Positions 18,881 to 29,300 of a DNA stretch of 64,000 bases are shown here, piece by piece (the first letter of the stretch is position 1; each line of letters begins with the position of its first letter). The notes beneath the pieces were generated by a model. It had not been told where the DNA came from, ran no database searches, and saw nothing but the letters and a program-made list of their open reading frames with translations. The stretch is from contig NZ_VTXE01000009.1 in the NCBI RefSeq assembly GCF_013114595.1, forward strand, positions 1 through 64,000, written 5' to 3'. The position numbers and the translations under genes were made by a program. Source of the stretch: Vibrio sp. 99-8-1. GTDB taxonomy: Bacteria; Pseudomonadota; Gammaproteobacteria; Enterobacterales; Vibrionaceae.

Positions 18881-19801
18881 ATGAATTTGAGTATTCGTCA
18901 GCTGCAAGCTTTTCGAGAAGTTATGAGAACGGGATCTATTTCTGACGCAGCTCGCGCTCTGAACCGAACACAACCTGCGGTAAGCGCAATGATATCAAGC
19001 CTTGAGGAAGAGTTAGGACTTGCTCTTTTTGAACGACAAAGAGGCCGATTGGCACGCACACCGGAAGCATCTTATTTCTTAGTGGAGACCGAAGCGATAC
19101 TAGAACGTTTGGTACGAACATCCCGCACAATGCAAGAGCTTAGCAATTTACAAGAAGGTCAATTACGCATTGCATGTATGCCAGCTTCGTCACAATTTTT
19201 GATTCCTAAATTGGTCGCCGACTTTGTGAAAGACAAACCTAAGGTCAAAGTCTCTATTATGATGAGAGCATCATCAGTGATCGAAGAGTGGGTCGCTTCT
19301 CAACAGTACGATCTTGGCCTTGCTGAGATGCCAGCTCCTAATAGCGCGATTAATACTATTCCATTGGATATGAGTTGTGTGTGCGCTTTACGAGTGGATG
19401 ATCCTCTCGCAAAGAAAAAACAGATAACCCCAAAGGATCTATGCGGCAAACCATTGGCAACATTACAAGAAGAGCACCCTAACTTATTGGCGACGAGAAA
19501 AGTATTTGAAAAACATGGTGCAAAGTTTAATGCGCGATTCGAATTGAGAAATTTTCAACCTGCGTTGAAACTGGTTGAAGAAGGGTTATGTTACTCAATC
19601 TGTGATCCTATGACAGCAGATAGCTATTTTGAGTATAAAATGACTAACCCAGAGTTAACCTTCCGTCCATTTACCCCAAAGGTGATGCTATCTGTCGGTA
19701 TTCTCACCCCTTCTCAACGACCAGCATCACTGCTAACTAACGCGTTCATTGAAATTTTACATCAACACTTATTAAACATTGATAATAAATTTAGTAAGTA
19801 A
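18881..19801 (+). CDS. LysR family transcriptional regulator
   Basis: A 306-residue LysR protein. The winged HTH lies at the N-terminus (MRTGSISDAARALNRTQPAVSAMISSLE by region, about 16-43) and the effector-binding domain covers about 92-300. It is divergent from the TRAP/dehydrogenase operon, so it most likely controls that operon in response to its substrate or product. The start ATG has GAGGAAATGTA upstream. It is convergent with the CSS-EAL gene, with only 20 bases between stop codons and no hairpin visible there. Confidence 0.9.
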   Translation: MNLSIRQLQAFREVMRTGSISDAARALNRTQPAVSAMISSLEEELGLALFERQRGRLARTPEASYFLVETEAILERLVRTSRTMQELSNLQEGQLRIACMPASSQFLIPKLVADFVKDKPKVKVSIMMRASSVIEEWVASQQYDLGLAEMPAPNSAINTIPLDMSCVCALRVDDPLAKKKQITPKDLCGKPLATLQEEHPNLLATRKVFEKHGAKFNARFELRNFQPALKLVEEGLCYSICDPMTADSYFEYKMTNPELTFRPFTPKVMLSVGILTPSQRPASLLTNAFIEILHQHLLNIDNKFSK

Positions 19802-19821
19802 GTCATTTCCGTTTTTCATAG

Positions 19822-21387
19822 CTAAAACTCATTGCCTTGTGGCTTCTCACTAAGGTAACTCAAGAGCTCGGCGTCAGGTAATGGTTTGGCAAAGTAAAAG
19901 CCTTGAATATAAGTAAAACCGATTCTTTGTAGAATTTGCAGTTGATATTGCTCTTCTACACCTTCAACAATAACCTTCATATTAAGATTATTAGCAATTA
20001 TTAACATTGATTCCAACAGAGGAATGACATTTGAATCGTTATATAAACTCTTAATAAATACCCGATCTATTTTGACAAACTGAAATGGGTATTGACGGAT
20101 AAAATCTAACCCTGAATAACCCGTTCCAAAATCATCAACAGCAATTTTAATTCCATGGCTCGATATGGCATCGAGATGCTGTTTCAACACCACCAATTCT
20201 TGAGTAGAAAAATTATTATCTTCTGTGATTTCAAAAACAAGATGCGGAGTTAAATGCGGAACCCGTTCTAAAAACACCAGCAATTTTTGCATAAATGAGT
20301 GTTTCAAAATGACCGAGCGACTAATATTGACACTAATATATTTATCGCTGAATAAGGCGTGATTTTTATCAATAAACGAGCAGGTTTTAGCGATAACCAG
20401 ATTACTAAGCTGTTCGATTAATCCTACCTTTTCCGCCAATGGAATGAATATATTGGGCGCAATTGTACCTTGTACAGGATCATTCCAACGCAACAACGCC
20501 TCACAGCCTATCGTTTGCTGATCAAGAACGTTAGTAATAGGTTGATAATGAATATCAAAATAGTCGTTTTTTATCGCCTCTTGCAATGAAGCTTCTAAAC
20601 TATTCTGTGTGAACTTATCTTGTCTTCGGTAGAGTAAGATAACCGACAAGACACTTGCGACTACAATACCGATCCAAGCTAAGCTTAAAAAATAATGGAT
20701 ATAATAATCTAAGCTAGTATTTGCAACGACTTCTAAAGGGTATCTCTCCGATCGAAAGCGGTAACTCTGTAACCACTTCTGTTGATTCTCTTCTACTAAA
20801 TGTCGAGAAATAATACTAACGTTATAATTCAATGATGGTTGATTTAAGGTCGATTCAACTATTCTAAGAATATAACGAGGAGGGATAACTACACTAATGC
20901 CATTTCCTGAAGCGCCAGTAAACAGCAATACAACACTTTTTTGCTGACTTAATTTGGTTTTGGTATAGGAAAGAGTTACGTTATCGAGCTGCAATCTATC
21001 CAAAATTGTTTGGTACAAATAAAAAGAAACGACCCCTCTATTGCTATTGCAATATACGTTTCCGCGATCGTCAAAAAGTCCAATTTCTTTTAGGGTATCT
21101 GAACGAAAAACATACTGCCTTAACTCAGTCAGAACATTCGAACAATAAACTCTCTGTTCTGATGGCAACAGTAAAGGAGACAATTCATCAATGACAGCAT
21201 CAAAGTGTGACTCTATATTCTCCAGCGCTTTCTTTGCACCAACTTCCGCATGACGTTTTGCCGAAAATAATGCACCTAACCACGCCATCAGCATGACAAG
21301 AATAAAGATCAACGCGATCTGAACTATCACCTTACTTCTATAGCTAACAATATTTGTTTTAAACAAATTAACACCTAGACATTGCAC
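19822..21387 (-). CDS. cyclic-di-GMP phosphodiesterase with CSS periplasmic sensor
   Basis: A protein of up to 521 residues. TM1 spans about 22-42. The periplasmic CSS-motif domain follows, with Cys at about 82 (YCSN) and 113 (YCNSNRG), then TM2 near 235-255 and a complete EAL domain. EAL landmarks are GCEALLRW, VNISRS, FEITEDN, DDFGTGYS, KIDRVFIKSL and VEGVEE, so the phosphodiesterase should be active and hydrolyse c-di-GMP. There is no GGDEF domain. Known CSS-EAL proteins respond to the periplasmic thiol redox state through these cysteines. The start is uncertain: GTG at 21387 has no ribosome site, whereas TTG at 21366 has AGGTG five bases upstream. Confidence 0.88.
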   Translation of the reverse strand: MQCLGVNLFKTNIVSYRSKVIVQIALIFILVMLMAWLGALFSAKRHAEVGAKKALENIESHFDAVIDELSPLLLPSEQRVYCSNVLTELRQYVFRSDTLKEIGLFDDRGNVYCNSNRGVVSFYLYQTILDRLQLDNVTLSYTKTKLSQQKSVVLLFTGASGNGISVVIPPRYILRIVESTLNQPSLNYNVSIISRHLVEENQQKWLQSYRFRSERYPLEVVANTSLDYYIHYFLSLAWIGIVVASVLSVILLYRRQDKFTQNSLEASLQEAIKNDYFDIHYQPITNVLDQQTIGCEALLRWNDPVQGTIAPNIFIPLAEKVGLIEQLSNLVIAKTCSFIDKNHALFSDKYISVNISRSVILKHSFMQKLLVFLERVPHLTPHLVFEITEDNNFSTQELVVLKQHLDAISSHGIKIAVDDFGTGYSGLDFIRQYPFQFVKIDRVFIKSLYNDSNVIPLLESMLIIANNLNMKVIVEGVEEQYQLQILQRIGFTYIQGFYFAKPLPDAELLSYLSEKPQGNEF

Positions 21388-22106
21388 ATATTATTATAAG
21401 CAATCACTGACACATACCAATACATATGACCTTAAATCGCTTCTTATTAACCAGCAGTCAAAATTGCTAGAATAACAAACTAATCACGATCATTTATTTA
21501 AATATAATTATTCTAAAAACAACCTATTATTAAAGGCTCTGTAAGGCAACCCCCTGAAGTAAGTTACATTTAACTATTTGATAGATCTCAAATTTACAAA
21601 CAATAATAACTACATATCCTTAACTTTATGCTAAGCCATACGCAACCACCAGCTTTGCAAAAAACAGCCAAAAAACTGCATGATTATTCGAGCTATTGTT
21701 CAATTAAGTAGATTAATACAGAACATCATACTAGCGAATTCTAAAAGAGAGCTTCAAACAGATATTTTCATCTAAATATAAATTTAGTTAAAAAACAATA
21801 TAACTTACAACAAGTTAATTATCAGCCAATTGTGCATTCAAACAGTAAGATAGAGTGAACTCCATAAAAGTAACGCCACCTGCTACTTTAGTAATCACTA
21901 ATATCAATCGCTATACCTAACTAATTCGCTATTAACAATATCAACGACCACCATCTGTTCTAATATCCTCTTCCTATTTGATATTTTGTGTACAGAGTCA
22001 CGCAATGCCGATCTAAATGATACTTTTAATTAACATTTGCATTACAAACCAGATAACATGCCGCCTACAAAGTAATCATTACATTCATACAAACAGGGAA
22101 AATTAC
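21388..22106. other. long intergenic region upstream of the alanine symporter
   Basis: About 720 AT-rich bases without a plausible gene. Symporters of this family in Vibrio can be controlled by a glycine riboswitch, but its conserved blocks were not found here by eye. It must hold the symporter promoter and that of the CSS-EAL gene. Confidence 0.4.
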
Positions 22107-23654
22107 ATGCAGTCTATAGTTGATTTTTTGAATGGGATTATCTGGAGCCCGGTACTTATCTATTTGTGCCTTGGCGCTGGTCTGTTCTACTCGATTCTTA
22201 CTCGTTTTGTCCAAGTTCGTCATTTCTTTGAAATGTGGCGCTTGCTACTTTCAGGAAAAAGTTCCGCAAAAGGGATCTCCTCATTCCAAGCATTAGCCGT
22301 TTCATTATCAGGCCGTGTAGGTACGGGTAACATCGCTGGTGTAGCAGCCGCGATTGGGTTTGGTGGTCCTGGCGCAGTATTTTGGATGTGGGTGGTCGCC
22401 TTCTTTGGTGCCGCAACAGCATATGCAGAATCTACACTGGCACAAATATATAAAGAAGAAGATGAAGGCGAATTCCGCGGTGGCCCTGCTTACTATATTG
22501 AAAAAGCGATGGGACAGAAGTGGTACGCATGGATCTTTGCTATCTCCACTATTTTCGCTTGCGGTATCCTTCTTCCGGGTGTTCAGTCAAACAGTATCGG
22601 TAATGCTGTTGAGGCTGCATTTGGTTCGGGCGCAATGATAGAAACAGCCATCGGTACATTCAGTTTCGCTAAAATTTTCACTGGTACAGTTGTTTCCATT
22701 ATTCTTGGCTTTATCATTTTTGGTGGTGTTAAGCGTATTGCTAACTTCACTCAGATTGTTGTGCCATTTATGGCTCTTGCCTATATCATCACAGCTTTCG
22801 TTATTATCTTACTTAACATTGGTGAAGTACCACGTATCTTCTCCATGATCCTATCTGATGCATTTACTCCAATGGCGGGTTTTGGTGCAGCAATCGGTTG
22901 GGGTGTTAAGCGTGGTGTTTACTCTAATGAAGCAGGTCAAGGTACAGGCCCACACGCTGCCGCTGCAGCAAGTGTTGATCACCCTGCACAGCAAGGTCTA
23001 GTACAGTCATTCTCAATTTATATTGATACGCTACTCGTTTGTTCTGCAACCGCCTTCATGATCTTAATTACTGGTGCATACAATGTACACGGTGGTGCCG
23101 AAGGTGCATTCTTAGTTCAGAACTTATCAGCAGATATTGGCGCAAATGGTCCAGTATTTACTCAGCTTGCAATTGAGAGCGCGCTACCGGGCATTGGTAA
23201 ACCGTTTATCGCTGTTGCGCTATTCTTCTTTGCGTTTACTACCATTCTGGCTTACTACTATATTGCAGAAACAAACATTGCCTACATTCGCCGTACATTT
23301 AAAGTTAACGGTCTCATGTTTATACTCAAGTTAGTCCTTATGACAGCGGTATTTTATGGCACCGTTAAGACGGCTAACCTTGCTTGGGCAATGGGTGATG
23401 TGGGTGTAGGTTTGATGGCTTGGTTGAACATTACAGGTATCATCATTATCTTCTTTATGTCTAAGCCAGCGATTAAAGCTCTTAAAGATTACGAAGAACA
23501 ACAAAAGCAAGGTGTGACTGACTTTACTTTCAACCCCATTAAACTAGGCATTAAAGGTGCTGATTACTGGGAAGAAAAATACAAACGTAAAACGGGCAAA
23601 ACACCGACAGCGGATAAAGATGAAACAACAGCGGTGGAGCAACCGTCGACTTAA
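22107..23654 (+). CDS. sodium:alanine symporter, AGCS family
   Basis: A 515-residue Na+/amino acid symporter with about 10-11 predicted helices. The family signature GGPGAVFWMWVVAFFGAAT lies at about 90-108, with further landmarks GRVGTGNIAGVA and NEAGQGTGPHAAAAA. It imports alanine or glycine with sodium. The start at 22107 (MQSIVDFLNGI) has AGGGA upstream and matches the usual family N-terminus; a 30-codon upstream extension has neither. The C-terminus is a charged cytoplasmic tail rich in Lys/Thr/Glu. It is monocistronic with a strong terminator. Confidence 0.93.
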   Translation: MQSIVDFLNGIIWSPVLIYLCLGAGLFYSILTRFVQVRHFFEMWRLLLSGKSSAKGISSFQALAVSLSGRVGTGNIAGVAAAIGFGGPGAVFWMWVVAFFGAATAYAESTLAQIYKEEDEGEFRGGPAYYIEKAMGQKWYAWIFAISTIFACGILLPGVQSNSIGNAVEAAFGSGAMIETAIGTFSFAKIFTGTVVSIILGFIIFGGVKRIANFTQIVVPFMALAYIITAFVIILLNIGEVPRIFSMILSDAFTPMAGFGAAIGWGVKRGVYSNEAGQGTGPHAAAAASVDHPAQQGLVQSFSIYIDTLLVCSATAFMILITGAYNVHGGAEGAFLVQNLSADIGANGPVFTQLAIESALPGIGKPFIAVALFFFAFTTILAYYYIAETNIAYIRRTFKVNGLMFILKLVLMTAVFYGTVKTANLAWAMGDVGVGLMAWLNITGIIIIFFMSKPAIKALKDYEEQQKQGVTDFTFNPIKLGIKGADYWEEKYKRKTGKTPTADKDETTAVEQPST

Positions 23655-23678
23655 CTAATCTTTAAAACGTATCCAACT

Positions 23679-23708
23679 AGGGTTAGCCACAATGGCTAGC
23701 CCTTTTTT
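23679..23708 (+). terminator. intrinsic terminator of the alanine symporter
   Basis: The stem AGGGTTAGCC / GGCTAGCCCT is followed by TTTTTT, 25 bases after the stop codon. Confidence 0.85.
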
Positions 23709-23727
23709 GTTTTCCTCTATATTTAAA

Positions 23728-23741
23728 CTAGGGTCTGTTGA
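23728..23741. repeat. solitary copy of the MITE terminal sequence
   Basis: CTAGGGTCTGTTGA is identical to the first 14 bases of both ends of the element at 9188-9455. No partner end is seen nearby, so it may be a remnant or a single related terminus. Confidence 0.4.
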
Positions 23742-23890
23742 GCCGAATAGAAACTCATCAAGTTGACTAATTATCTGGTCAGATAAAGAGAGCAAAAGTA
23801 TACTCATAGCACTAAGTGGTTGATCGGCCGGATTAACGTCAATGTGATGAGTAAAACGTCACAATAACTGTGATTACCTCAGAGAGAACT

Positions 23891-24463
23891 ATGTCAAAAC
23901 GCATGCTGAAAAATGATAGAAGAGAACAGCTACTCTCTGTTGCTGTTTCAATAATAAAGAACAAAGGAGCAGACGCACTCACTTTAGCTATGGTGGCAGA
24001 AGAAGCAGGGGTCACTAAACCTGTAGCTTACAATCATTTTAAAACCAAAGAGAACCTTCTTAAACAGATCTATCAAAATATTGATAACCGCTTAATTGAG
24101 TCCATTCAATTGGCTAGAGAGTCCGGTAAGCAATCATTAACTGAGGTGGTCTCTTTATTATGTAACTCCTATCTTGATTGCATGCTCATCAATGCGGAGA
24201 TCTATGATCTAACAGTAGCGGCATTAAAAGGTTACCCTCATAATTCAGAACTATCTAAAGAGATTCAAGATTTCTTTGTTAATGCGTATTCTGACATTTT
24301 CCAGCTTCCAGTCACTGGCAGCAGTAATCAAAACCGGCTTAAGCTAATCGCAGTTTACGGTATCATCGAATCCATCGGAGCAGCCGTCGTCTCTCAACAA
24401 ATACCGCGTGATCTAGCACTACCTTATTTAGAACAACAAGTTATACAGATCATTCAGCGCTAA
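23891..24463 (+). CDS. TetR family transcriptional regulator
   Basis: A 190-residue TetR regulator. The HTH occupies about 25-50 (MVAEEAGVTKPVAYNHFKTKENLL). The C-terminal helical part should bind a small molecule not predictable from sequence. ATG at 23891 with GAGAGA upstream is preferred over an in-frame GTG at 23870. It lies 370 bases upstream of the molybdenum reductase operon on the same strand, with a perfect double palindrome between. It is therefore the obvious candidate repressor of that operon. Confidence 0.88.
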   Translation: MSKRMLKNDRREQLLSVAVSIIKNKGADALTLAMVAEEAGVTKPVAYNHFKTKENLLKQIYQNIDNRLIESIQLARESGKQSLTEVVSLLCNSYLDCMLINAEIYDLTVAALKGYPHNSELSKEIQDFFVNAYSDIFQLPVTGSSNQNRLKLIAVYGIIESIGAAVVSQQIPRDLALPYLEQQVIQIIQR

Positions 24464-24833
24464 TATCTATAGCCAGCCTCCCCCAAGATACGGAATTGAG
24501 CGCCTTGCTCAATAGACTACTATTAACCTCATTCCTGTCTTATTTCGCTACTATTTATTGCTCATGTCTAATGATTTACTCATGCACTCTTAGATCGCAC
24601 AAATGATCTAAAGTAAAAGTTTCAATCATGATTAAAATCAAAGAATACCTCATTATAAAATAGTCAATACAGAGACTCGCAAGTCATATTTTCAAAACAT
24701 TGCTCACTTCACAAAATGCTAAAGTTACTAGTGGTAACCTTTGACGAAATACATGTTACCACTAGTAACTTATGGGAATTAATATTTCTATCAAGTTTTA
24801 ATTTGACATATTTAAAAGTAGTGAAGGTTTAAT
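24464..24833 (+). other. promoter region of the molybdopterin reductase operon
   Basis: There is no gene in these 370 bases. A short stem ATTGAGC / GCTCAAT lies near 24495-24513 without a T run and may mark the end of the tetR transcript. The double palindrome at 24724-24769 is the dominant structure, and an AT-rich promoter-like stretch follows it. Confidence 0.5.
24724..24769. promoter_or_regulatory. double-palindrome operator, probably for the TetR regulator
   Basis: GTTACTAGTGGTAAC (24724-24738) and its exact reverse complement GTTACCACTAGTAAC (24755-24769) are separated by 16 bases. Each half is itself a dyad GTTAC-N5-GTAAC. Two dimer sites in mirror orientation, 65 bases before the operon start, are the expected architecture for TetR repression. 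A stem-loop in RNA is the alternative. Confidence 0.6.
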
Positions 24834-25604
24834 ATGAATCAATCCTCTTTATGGTTAGATATATTATCTAGCCATACCCTCTTACCATGGTTGTTAATTG
24901 CCAGTGTCGTATTAGTAGCAATAGTTATGGGGCTATTTGTACTAATCAATGGTAGCTCAAAACTAGATGACGGCTTTAGTGGCATTGAGATACAACGTTG
25001 GTCTATAAAGAGTGTCATCATACACTGGCTAGGAGCGATACCATGTATCACTCTAATCTTAAGCGGTATTTTCATTGGCTCTTCAAAGGTAATATTTTCA
25101 CCAGGAAGTGACAGTTGGAGTAGTGCTGTTCACATCGCATCTACACTTCATGAAATAGCAGCCTTTCCATTTATCATTGGTGCCTTATTAATGATTGCTT
25201 TATGGTGGAAAAACCAAACATTTAAATCATACGATATAGATTGGTTTAAAAAGGCAGGTGGTTACATTAATTTTGGCACCAAACAACATCCTGATGCTGG
25301 ATTTGCAAATGGTGGCGAGAAACTTTGGTTTTGGGTATTTGCCATTAATGTCGTTCTACTTTCTTTTACGGGAGTAATGTTATTTTTTCCTGAGTTATCC
25401 CCCTCTTTTAATAATGCTCCTTTTGTTATTTCTGTACACATTCTTTCCGCCATAGTCATTGGCGCTTTTGCCGTTGTTCATATTTTTATGGCAACCATAA
25501 TTTCTGAAGGTGGCTTAAGCAATATGCTTTCTGGAAAGTGCGATAAAAACTGGGCAAAACAGCACCATAACCGCTGGTACAAAACACTAAACAACGATAA
25601 ATAA
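24834..25604 (+). CDS. cytochrome b membrane subunit, FdnI-like
   Basis: A 256-residue integral membrane protein with about five helices (roughly 15-40, 62-82, 105-128, 162-188 and 198-224). Several histidines lie in or near helices (VIIHWLG, VHIASTLHEIA, SVHILSA, VVHIFMA) as candidate ligands of two b hemes, as in formate dehydrogenase gamma subunits. It should link the quinol pool to the FeS and molybdenum subunits encoded next. It takes the place of the NrfD-type TtrC anchor found in classical tetrathionate reductases. The first 20 residues precede TM1 without a cleavable signal. SD is GAAGG. Confidence 0.83.
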   Translation: MNQSSLWLDILSSHTLLPWLLIASVVLVAIVMGLFVLINGSSKLDDGFSGIEIQRWSIKSVIIHWLGAIPCITLILSGIFIGSSKVIFSPGSDSWSSAVHIASTLHEIAAFPFIIGALLMIALWWKNQTFKSYDIDWFKKAGGYINFGTKQHPDAGFANGGEKLWFWVFAINVVLLSFTGVMLFFPELSPSFNNAPFVISVHILSAIVIGAFAVVHIFMATIISEGGLSNMLSGKCDKNWAKQHHNRWYKTLNNDK

Positions 25605-25617
25605 GGGCGAATATCAG

Positions 25618-26331
25618 ATGGATAGACGTAAAGCGATTCAGCTCCTAGCTGGCGGAACCACAGTATCACTGGTATCTGCATCTACTGTATTAGCATCGGT
25701 AATGGCAGACAAATCCAAAAAAGAGAAAAAACGATTGGCTATGGTTATAGACCTTCGCCGCTGCAATGGCTGCAAAGCTTGTGTGACGGCATGTGGTCGA
25801 GAGAATGGTACAGAACCTGATGAGAATAGAACCCAAGTATTGCAAAGCAGCACGGCGATTAATGGTAAGGAATATACTTTAAATATTCCTCTACTGTGCA
25901 ATCAATGTGAAAACCCAGTATGCACAAAAGTATGCCCGACAGGGGCAACCTTTAAGCGTGAAGAAGATGGCATTGTCGTTGTTGACTCCACTGGTTGTAT
26001 CAATTGCAGTTTCTGTGTTTATACCTGCCCTTATGAAGGGGTTCGATTTACCAACAGTAAAACCGATACCGTTGATAAGTGTAACTTTTGTATTCAACGT
26101 ACCTCGAAAGGCTTTTTGCCTGCATGTGTTGAAACATGCACCGGTGGCGCACGCACTTTTGGCGATTTAAATGATGCAAGTAGCGACATATCGAAATTAC
26201 TGACAGAACATGAAGCCTTGGTATTGCAGTCAGACAAGAATACGCAACCCAATGTTTTTTATATTGGTTTAACCCAACAGCAGAGTGACCTCCCTTATAA
26301 CCTTAATTCAGCACTAACATGGCAGCGTTAA
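25618..26331 (+). CDS. four-cluster 4Fe-4S electron transfer subunit, TtrB-like
   Basis: A 237-residue ferredoxin subunit. The N-terminus MDRRKAIQLLAGG with a following hydrophobic stretch looks like a twin-arginine export signal. Four cysteine groups follow: CNGCKACVTAC, CNQCENPVC...C, CINCSFCVYTC and CNFC...C...C. This is the standard arrangement of the 16-Fe subunits of DMSO/tetrathionate reductase-type enzymes. It carries electrons between the cytochrome b and the catalytic subunit on the periplasmic side. It lies 13 bases after the cytochrome gene, and its stop codon is directly beside the start of the next gene. Confidence 0.9.
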   Translation: MDRRKAIQLLAGGTTVSLVSASTVLASVMADKSKKEKKRLAMVIDLRRCNGCKACVTACGRENGTEPDENRTQVLQSSTAINGKEYTLNIPLLCNQCENPVCTKVCPTGATFKREEDGIVVVDSTGCINCSFCVYTCPYEGVRFTNSKTDTVDKCNFCIQRTSKGFLPACVETCTGGARTFGDLNDASSDISKLLTEHEALVLQSDKNTQPNVFYIGLTQQQSDLPYNLNSALTWQR

Positions 26332-26333
26332 TT

Positions 26334-29300
26334 ATGGACCGTAGACAATTTTTAAAATCGGGTGTAGCAGCGACCATATCTGGCGGAGTAAGCTCTGCTG
26401 TTTCTGCATCTACTAACAGCAACGATCACAACATCAGTCGATATGCCCCATTAAGTGCTGAACCAGAGTTTCTTATCGGGCCAGACAACAGGCTGGTTAA
26501 TAACCCCAAGCAACGTTTTGCATTTACTAAATGTTTTGGCTGTTACAACGTGTGTGGTGCACGCATCCGTATTGATAACGAGACAGATGAAATTATACGG
26601 GTATGTGGAAATCCTTATGCCCTATCTACTCAAGCTGGCAACCCAACCCCAATGGAGGTGCCACCACAACAAGCCATGTCACAACTTATGGCTGAAAATG
26701 GCAACCAGAACCGATCAACGCTTTGCGGTAGAGGGAATGCGGTTCCCGATGCGGTCACCGATTCTCGTCGAGTAACCCAATGCTTAAAGCGTGTTGGTAA
26801 ACGTGGTGACAATCAGTGGAAATCGATCCCTTACGAACAATTAATAGATGAAGTCGTTAATGGCGGAGACCTATTTGGTGAGGGCAATGTAGAAGGTTTA
26901 GCGGACATTTACCGCAACGAAAATCTTGCGAACTCAGCCTACCCTGATTTCGGTCCAAGCAAAAATCAGTTATTAATGACGGGCTGTTCAGAAGATCCTG
27001 CCCGATGGAATTTTTACAAACGCTTCTCTGAAGCCGCTTGGGGCACACCCAATGTAGGAAATAAAGATTCATATTGCGGCCACCAACAAGTTGCTGGATG
27101 TGCGCTTGGTGTTGAAGACGGCGCCAATAGCGGCGCTCTGCCAACAACGGATTTCGAACATTGTGAGTTTGCTATCTTTATCGGCACAAATCCGGGACTA
27201 AGCGGAATTAGTCTCAACTCTGCGTCCAGACGCTTAGCCGATGCTAGAACTGAAAATCCAAATTTTAGCTATGTGGTCATTGATCCGATTTTACGTTCAT
27301 TAACCAGCTCATCCACCCCAGAACAGGGAGAATGGATTCCAATTCGTCCAAGCGGTGATACCGCATTGATGCATGCAATGATGCAGCACATCATCAACAG
27401 TAAACGATACAACAAACGCTATTTATCGTCGTGCAGCCAACAAGGCGCAGAGAAGTCTGGTGAAATTAACTACACCAATGCCCCTTATCTGGTCGTTACA
27501 GACAGCAAGCATCCGCTCTATCGAAAGTTTCTTACGGCTGAAAGCTGTGGTGTTGGAGATAGTGAGACAAAAATGGTCATTGATGAGAGCAGTCAGACGT
27601 TACTCACCTCGAACCATGATGGCGCTTGCGATATTAACTTTAAAGGCCAAGTTATCGACAAAGATGGTAAAAAGATCGACGTTGCAACGGCTTTTTCTCT
27701 ATTAACACAACGAGTCAATGAGCACTCTTTAGATGACTATTCACAAGAGTGTCAAATACCCGTGGATAAAATTATCCAATTGGCCAATGAGTTCAGTGCT
27801 CATGGCCGACGTGTCTCCATTGAAACCAATACAGGGTGCAACGCCAGTGATGGCGGACAGTTTGCTTTCGCCATGATAATGCTGGCAACCTTAGTTGGTG
27901 CCCACAATGCGAAAGGGGGAATGCTTCATACCGGTAGCATGGGTTACGAAAATACCTCCCCACTTTACGATTTAATGGCGTTTGAACATGCCCATATAGA
28001 CGGTTTTAATGCAGAGCGCTCTGGTGATTATCGCCAAAGTCATGAATACAAAGAAAAAGTTAAGCAAGGCAAAAATCCATTTCCATCCGATATGCCATGG
28101 AACGAAACCTTTATTCAGGACAATGCCGGAGAGCTACTGCTCGCTCATGCTAATGCCAATCCATTTCAGTTCAAAGCATGGATTGCTTGGGCAAATAACC
28201 CTCTTTACGCCTGCTCTGGATTAAAAGATCAAGTAGAAGAGTCCATAAAAGATCCTAAACAGTTAGGACTGATTATCGCCTCTGATCCTTATTTTAATGA
28301 AACCAATATTTACGCAGACTACTTTGTACCTGACTTGGCTCAATACGAGCAGTGGGGAGCCTCCCGCCAGTGGGGAAGCGAACTAATGGGTGATGTGGTC
28401 TCTTTTCCTATCATCACACCAAGAACCCCGTTAAATGCTGAAGGTAACCGAGTTTGCATGGAGCAATTTTTAATTGATATCGCTAAACAGGTCGAACTTA
28501 ATGGCTTTGGTGAAAACGCGTTTAAAGATGCTCAAGGAGAGAAACAGTCATTACATACCCCAGAAGACTATTACATTCCTGTGCTAGCGAACTTAGCCCA
28601 CAGCGATGGTGCACTACCAACACCAACAGAAGAAGATGTCAGCTTTACCAGTGTCGACCGTATCTACCCGCTTTTAAAGTCGCGGCTAAAGAGCGAGGAA
28701 ATTGGGCCAACCATGTTCCTCTTTACACGAGGTGGCCGACATTACTCTGTTGAAAGTCGCTATGAAGGAGAGTTCTTTAATGAAATGATGCGTTGGGATG
28801 CTCAATTTCAGGTATACAACGAAGGCTTAGCACATGTAACCAACTTCCATTCAGGCGAATATTTAGATGGATTACCCGTGTTCGATAAACAACGCTTCTG
28901 GGATGGTACTGCTATTCGCGATCTTTGGAGTGAAGAAGAGTATCCATTCTACTTTTCAACGTTTAAGCATCAACTTCGCAGCCCCTACTCGGTAAACCTA
29001 AAAAGTATTACGGCTTTAGGTGCTGAAAATTATATCCAAATGCATGAAAAAGATGCTCAAAAGTACGGATTGAAAAGCGGCGACATAGCAAGAGTGACGT
29101 CACCAAAAGGTAAATATATACAAGGCGTGGTTCAAGCAGACAAAACCGTAGCGGAGGGAGCCATTGTGGTGCCACTTGGTTTTGGTCATACCGCATTTGG
29201 TGCCAGCGATATCACGATTGATGGGAAGACTTTGTCTGCTATATCACAACGAAGAGGTGGAATGGCGGTGAATGAGTTTAATGCTGTTGACCCAACAAGA

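Noticed and set aside
21388..22106. Possible glycine riboswitch before the Na+/alanine symporter
   Set aside because: The conserved purine-rich aptamer blocks could not be found by eye; a covariance-model search would decide.
23843..23863. TGTGA...TCACA dyad before tetR, resembling a CRP site
   Set aside because: The half-sites are 11 bases apart instead of 6, so it does not fit CRP; it might be a different operator but there is no support.
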